A stretch of DNA of 16,363 bases, taken from the NCBI GenBank assembly GCA_023404715.1, contig JAEYAR010000192.1:1-16363 (forward strand). Direction: 5' to 3'. Origin of the DNA: Bacillota bacterium. Its GTDB lineage: Bacteria; Bacillota; Clostridia; Christensenellales; Aristaeellaceae. The notes under the pieces are model-generated. The model worked only from the letters and a program-made list of their open reading frames with translations. It made no database searches and was not told the origin of the DNA. Of this stretch, positions 14,843 through 16,363 are shown piece after piece. A program made the position numbers and the translations under genes. Numbering within the stretch: the first letter of the stretch is position 1; each line of letters starts with the position of its first letter.

Positions 14843-14910
14843 TTCAGACTGTCGACAACCCCATCGAAGCCAGACAAACCCAAAGCCGTCTGCAAGACTG
14901 TAATCGTATC

Positions 14911-14927
14911 GACCGGCTCTGCCGGTC
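14911..14927. repeat. Inverted repeat, 7-bp stem with TCT loop
   Basis: GACCGGC and GCCGGTC pair perfectly around a three-base loop inside the structured intergenic region. Confidence 0.85.
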
Positions 14928-14936
14928 GGGCGGGGC

Positions 14937-14976
14937 GTTTTCCGTAGTCAAATGCGTAGCATTTGCGGAGGAAAAC
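14937..14976. repeat. Two-tier inverted repeat
   Basis: The outer arms GTTTTCC (14937-14943) and GGAAAAC (14970-14976) enclose the inner arms CAAATGC (14949-14955) and GCATTTG (14959-14965) around GTA. The double nesting suggests a conserved RNA or cruciform fold rather than chance. Confidence 0.85.
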
Positions 14977-14992
14977 ATCTCCCGTGTTCTTT

Positions 14993-15018
14993 GTGCAAAA
15001 TGAATATTCATTTTGCAC
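14993..15018. repeat. 26-bp perfect palindrome
   Basis: The half-site GTGCAAAATGAAT is followed directly by its exact reverse complement, with no spacer. It is AT-rich within a GC-rich surrounding. Confidence 0.95.
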
Positions 15019-15020
15019 GA

Positions 15021-15043
15021 GGCCGACGACGAAGTCGACGGCC
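15021..15043. repeat. Inverted repeat, 10-bp arms with one mismatch and GAA loop
   Basis: GGCCGACGAC (15021-15030) and GTCGACGGCC (15034-15043) pair at nine of ten positions around GAA. Confidence 0.8.
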
Positions 15044-15045
15044 AG

Positions 15046-15078
15046 AAGCGGCGGACGCACGTCCGCCGCCTGTTTTTT
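15046..15078 (+). terminator. Right copy of the 24-bp repeat, acting as plus-strand intrinsic terminator
   Basis: The copy at 15046-15069 is identical to 14819-14842 and is followed by CTG and six T (15073-15078), a classical intrinsic terminator for plus-strand transcription. The T-run overlaps the stop codon of the opposing methyltransferase gene. Confidence 0.78.
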
Positions 15079-16087
15079 ATCCCTTTTTCGCGATCACGAC
15101 GTCGCGGTTTACCGCCTGCTCGACCCAGTGCTCCAGCGCGTCGAACGCGCCGCCTTCCATCACGTCAAACCCCGCCTCCGCGAGCGCCTGAACGACGCTC
15201 TGGCGGCGCGTGACGTAGGTGTTGAACGACACGCTCAGCGCGCCGCCCGGGGCGAGCGCGCCAAGCCATGCGGGCGCGGCCTTTTCCAGCAGGGAAAGGA
15301 TGCTGACCCCCTTGCCTGCGGGGCCGTGCTGCACGCCGTAGGGCAGATCCGCCGTCATGATCTGCACGCTGCCCGGCCGCAGCAGTACGTCCAGATCGCG
15401 CGTATCGCCCGCGATGAGCCGCAGCGTGCGCGTATCGCCGTCCTTAAAGTGCTCGGGCGTATCTGCGAGCACGTATTTTGCCTCACGTCCGCCTGCCTTG
15501 CCGCGCACCGTAAGCGTGCCCTCGGTACGCTTGTGCTTCATACGATGGAATTCCAGGTAGCGCGAGACGAAATCGTCCGCCTCCTTGATGCCGCTCTTGT
15601 CCGCATCCACCCCGGCGGCATTCCATCCGCGCCGCAGCCCCAGGTACAGCGCCGTGCCCTTGCCGCAAAGCGGGTCGCATAGCGTCAGCTTTGCGTCGCC
15701 TTTGAGCGCAAAGTCACTCGCGCAAAGCGCCATGCTGATCATCGTATCGGTGAACATCTCGTTCGTCTTGCCCTTGTACTTGAGCAGCGCGGCCATATCC
15801 TCACCGACGTATGCGGGATGCGTGCGCTCGAGCGGATAAAGCGCCTCCCCCTCCCGGCGCAGCAGCATATACACGCCCGCCTGCTGCGAAAGCAGCGTCC
15901 ATTCCCGCTGCGAAAAAGGTTCGGTCTCCAGGCGCAAAAACGGCGCGCCGCCGAACGATTCCTCCCGTATCTCGCACGCTCTGCCCATTGCGCCGAGCAT
16001 CATCGCAAGCTCTGCGCGCGCGAGCTGCAGGAGCGACGCGCGATATCGCGCGTTGGGGTGCGGGTTGAGCAAAAATGCGTATTGCAT
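15077..16087 (-). CDS. TRM11-like SAM-dependent methyltransferase (probable RNA guanine-N2 type)
   Basis: The 336 residues have an N-terminal region of unknown fold (1-95) and the conserved KYKGKTNEMFT segment (about 104-114). A Rossmann methyltransferase domain follows. It has the AdoMet loop CDPLCGKGTAL (137-147), the acidic GVDAD and the catalytic-position motif ADLPYG (246-251), which stands for the N/D-PPY of amino-methylases. This arrangement matches the TRM11/UPF0020 group that methylates tRNA G10 in archaea and eukaryotes. The bacterial substrate is not established, so RNA versus other target is inference. A longer frame reaches 16126. ATG at 16087 is selected for GGAGG 6 bp upstream (plus 16094-16098). 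It follows rpsU across a terminator and a perfect 12-bp palindrome. Its 3' end meets the hairpin-rich region. Confidence 0.8.
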   Translation of the reverse strand: MQYAFLLNPHPNARYRASLLQLARAELAMMLGAMGRACEIREESFGGAPFLRLETEPFSQREWTLLSQQAGVYMLLRREGEALYPLERTHPAYVGEDMAALLKYKGKTNEMFTDTMISMALCASDFALKGDAKLTLCDPLCGKGTALYLGLRRGWNAAGVDADKSGIKEADDFVSRYLEFHRMKHKRTEGTLTVRGKAGGREAKYVLADTPEHFKDGDTRTLRLIAGDTRDLDVLLRPGSVQIMTADLPYGVQHGPAGKGVSILSLLEKAAPAWLGALAPGGALSVSFNTYVTRRQSVVQALAEAGFDVMEGGAFDALEHWVEQAVNRDVVIAKKG

Positions 16088-16108
16088 GGGTTGCCTCCAA
16101 TCTTTTAT

Positions 16109-16120
16109 TTGTCCGGACAA
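16109..16120. repeat. 12-bp perfect palindrome upstream of the methyltransferase gene
   Basis: TTGTCCGGACAA lies between the rpsU terminator and the ribosome site of the methyltransferase gene. It could be an operator, or the base of a small leader hairpin. No -35/-10 pair is clear around it. Confidence 0.6.
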
Positions 16121-16124
16121 CAGC

Positions 16125-16155
16125 AAAAGACCCCATCGAAGGACGATGGAGTCTT
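16125..16155 (-). terminator. Intrinsic terminator after rpsU, possibly leaky
   Basis: On the minus strand AAGACTCCATCG pairs with CGATGGGGTCTT around a TCCTT loop, with one mismatch in the stem. Only a short TTTTG follows. It begins 12 bp after the rpsU stop. The weak T-run would allow readthrough into the methyltransferase gene, which has no obvious promoter of its own. Confidence 0.68.
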
Positions 16156-16166
16156 GGATGCGAAGC

Positions 16167-16340
16167 TTAGTACTTGCGTTTACGGGCCGCCTCAGCCTTC
16201 TTCTTGCGCTTCACGCTGGGCTTTTCGTAGTGCTCCCTCTTTCTGACCTCAGCGATGACGCCGGAACGAGCGCATGAACGCTTAAATCTCCTCAGAGCGC
16301 TTTCCAGGGATTCATTCTCCCGAACTCGGATCTCAGACAT
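16167..16340 (-). CDS. rpsU: Small-subunit ribosomal protein bS21
   Basis: The 57-residue product starts MSEIRVRENESLESALRRFK and continues through RSCARSGVIAEVRKREHYEK to a highly basic tail (PSVKRKKKAEAARKRKY). It matches bS21, which sits near the 3' end of 16S rRNA and helps initiation. Length is typical. The ATG at 16340 has GGGAGGGAT 7 bp upstream. Its promoter lies outside the window. A terminator follows. Confidence 0.96.
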   Translation of the reverse strand: MSEIRVRENESLESALRRFKRSCARSGVIAEVRKREHYEKPSVKRKKKAEAARKRKY

Positions 16341-16363
16341 GGTGTTATCCCTCCCCTCCGCTC

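Larger units (their letters stand above)
14797..15078. other. Hairpin-packed convergent 3' region between the F420-ligase-like and methyltransferase genes
   Basis: No credible gene is present. About seven inverted repeats lie almost end to end. They are 14797-14819 (TTGATTACG against CGTAaATCAA), 14821-14842, 14871-14892 (CAGAC/GTCTG), 14911-14927, 14937-14976, 14993-15018, 15021-15043 and 15048-15069. The two outer strong hairpins are identical copies. On the plus strand only the last is followed by a T-run; on the minus strand only the first copy is followed by TTTGATTT. Transcripts from either side would therefore carry most of the structured element. Confidence 0.7.

Noticed and set aside
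14788..15060. A 90-codon minus-strand open frame across the hairpin-rich region
   Set aside because: It runs through the inverted repeats and the end of the F420-ligase-like gene, has no ribosome binding site and has no recognisable domain. Repeats of this kind often create spurious frames.
14819..15069. Two identical repeats considered as a minimal CRISPR array
   Set aside because: There are only two copies, 227 bp apart, each a full hairpin, the second with a T-run. There are no regular spacers and no cas genes.
14797..15078. Mobile element with terminal repeats
   Set aside because: The direct repeats are themselves terminator-like hairpins; no transposase, clear terminal inverted repeats or target duplication could be defined. 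Kept only as an open possibility.

Overview
The window is a GC-rich piece of a Firmicutes chromosome, most likely from a high-GC endospore-forming clostridium. Three things point there. A SpoIVFA/SpoIVFB pair indicates sporulation. The Shine-Dalgarno sites are strong GGAGG types. On the minus strand the order rho, rpmE, DUF1385, prmC, prfA, ZIP transporter, sua5 (ywlC), arginine-phosphatase-like ywlE is a clostridial/bacillar chromosomal arrangement. No phage, transposase, integrase or CRISPR array was seen.

Layout, left to right. (1) 1-207: a minus-strand tRNA pair, tRNA-Gln(CUG) then tRNA-Glu(CUC), the latter cut by the window edge, behind a perfect-consensus promoter (TTGACA, 17 bp, TATAAT). 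(2) 217-1820: spoIVFA-spoIVFB, minus strand, ATGA-coupled, reading toward the tRNAs. (3) 1821-4405: a compact divergent promoter region, then nadE on the plus strand. This encodes a glutamine-dependent NAD synthetase with an extra C-terminal Nudix domain, and two strong hairpins follow it. (4) 4423-13394: a minus-strand block. rho and rpmE come first and end at a terminator. Then follow the DUF1385 membrane protein, prmC, prfA, a ZIP metal transporter, sua5, a low-molecular-weight phosphatase with the arginine-phosphatase P-loop, a family-6-type deoxyinosine/uracil DNA glycosylase and pyrimidine nucleoside phosphorylase. These are mostly overlapping or separated by a few bases. (5) 13550-14800: a plus-strand orphan of the F420-0:glutamate ligase family with a good promoter. 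(6) 14797-15078: a hairpin-packed stretch bounded by two identical copies of a 24-bp repeat. (7) 15077-16340, minus strand: rpsU (bS21), its terminator, then a TRM11-like methyltransferase.

How the genes fit together: most of region 4 is translation and transcription-termination machinery (Rho, L31, RF1, the RF1 methylase PrmC, and the t6A enzyme Sua5). Phosphatase, base-repair and nucleoside-salvage genes are appended and translationally coupled at the end. The most unusual items are the NadE-Nudix fusion, the F420-ligase homologue with no F420 context, and the structured convergent 3' region at 14797-15078. I did not find a convincing new defence or mobile system. All motif calls were made by eye; no database search or folding program was run.
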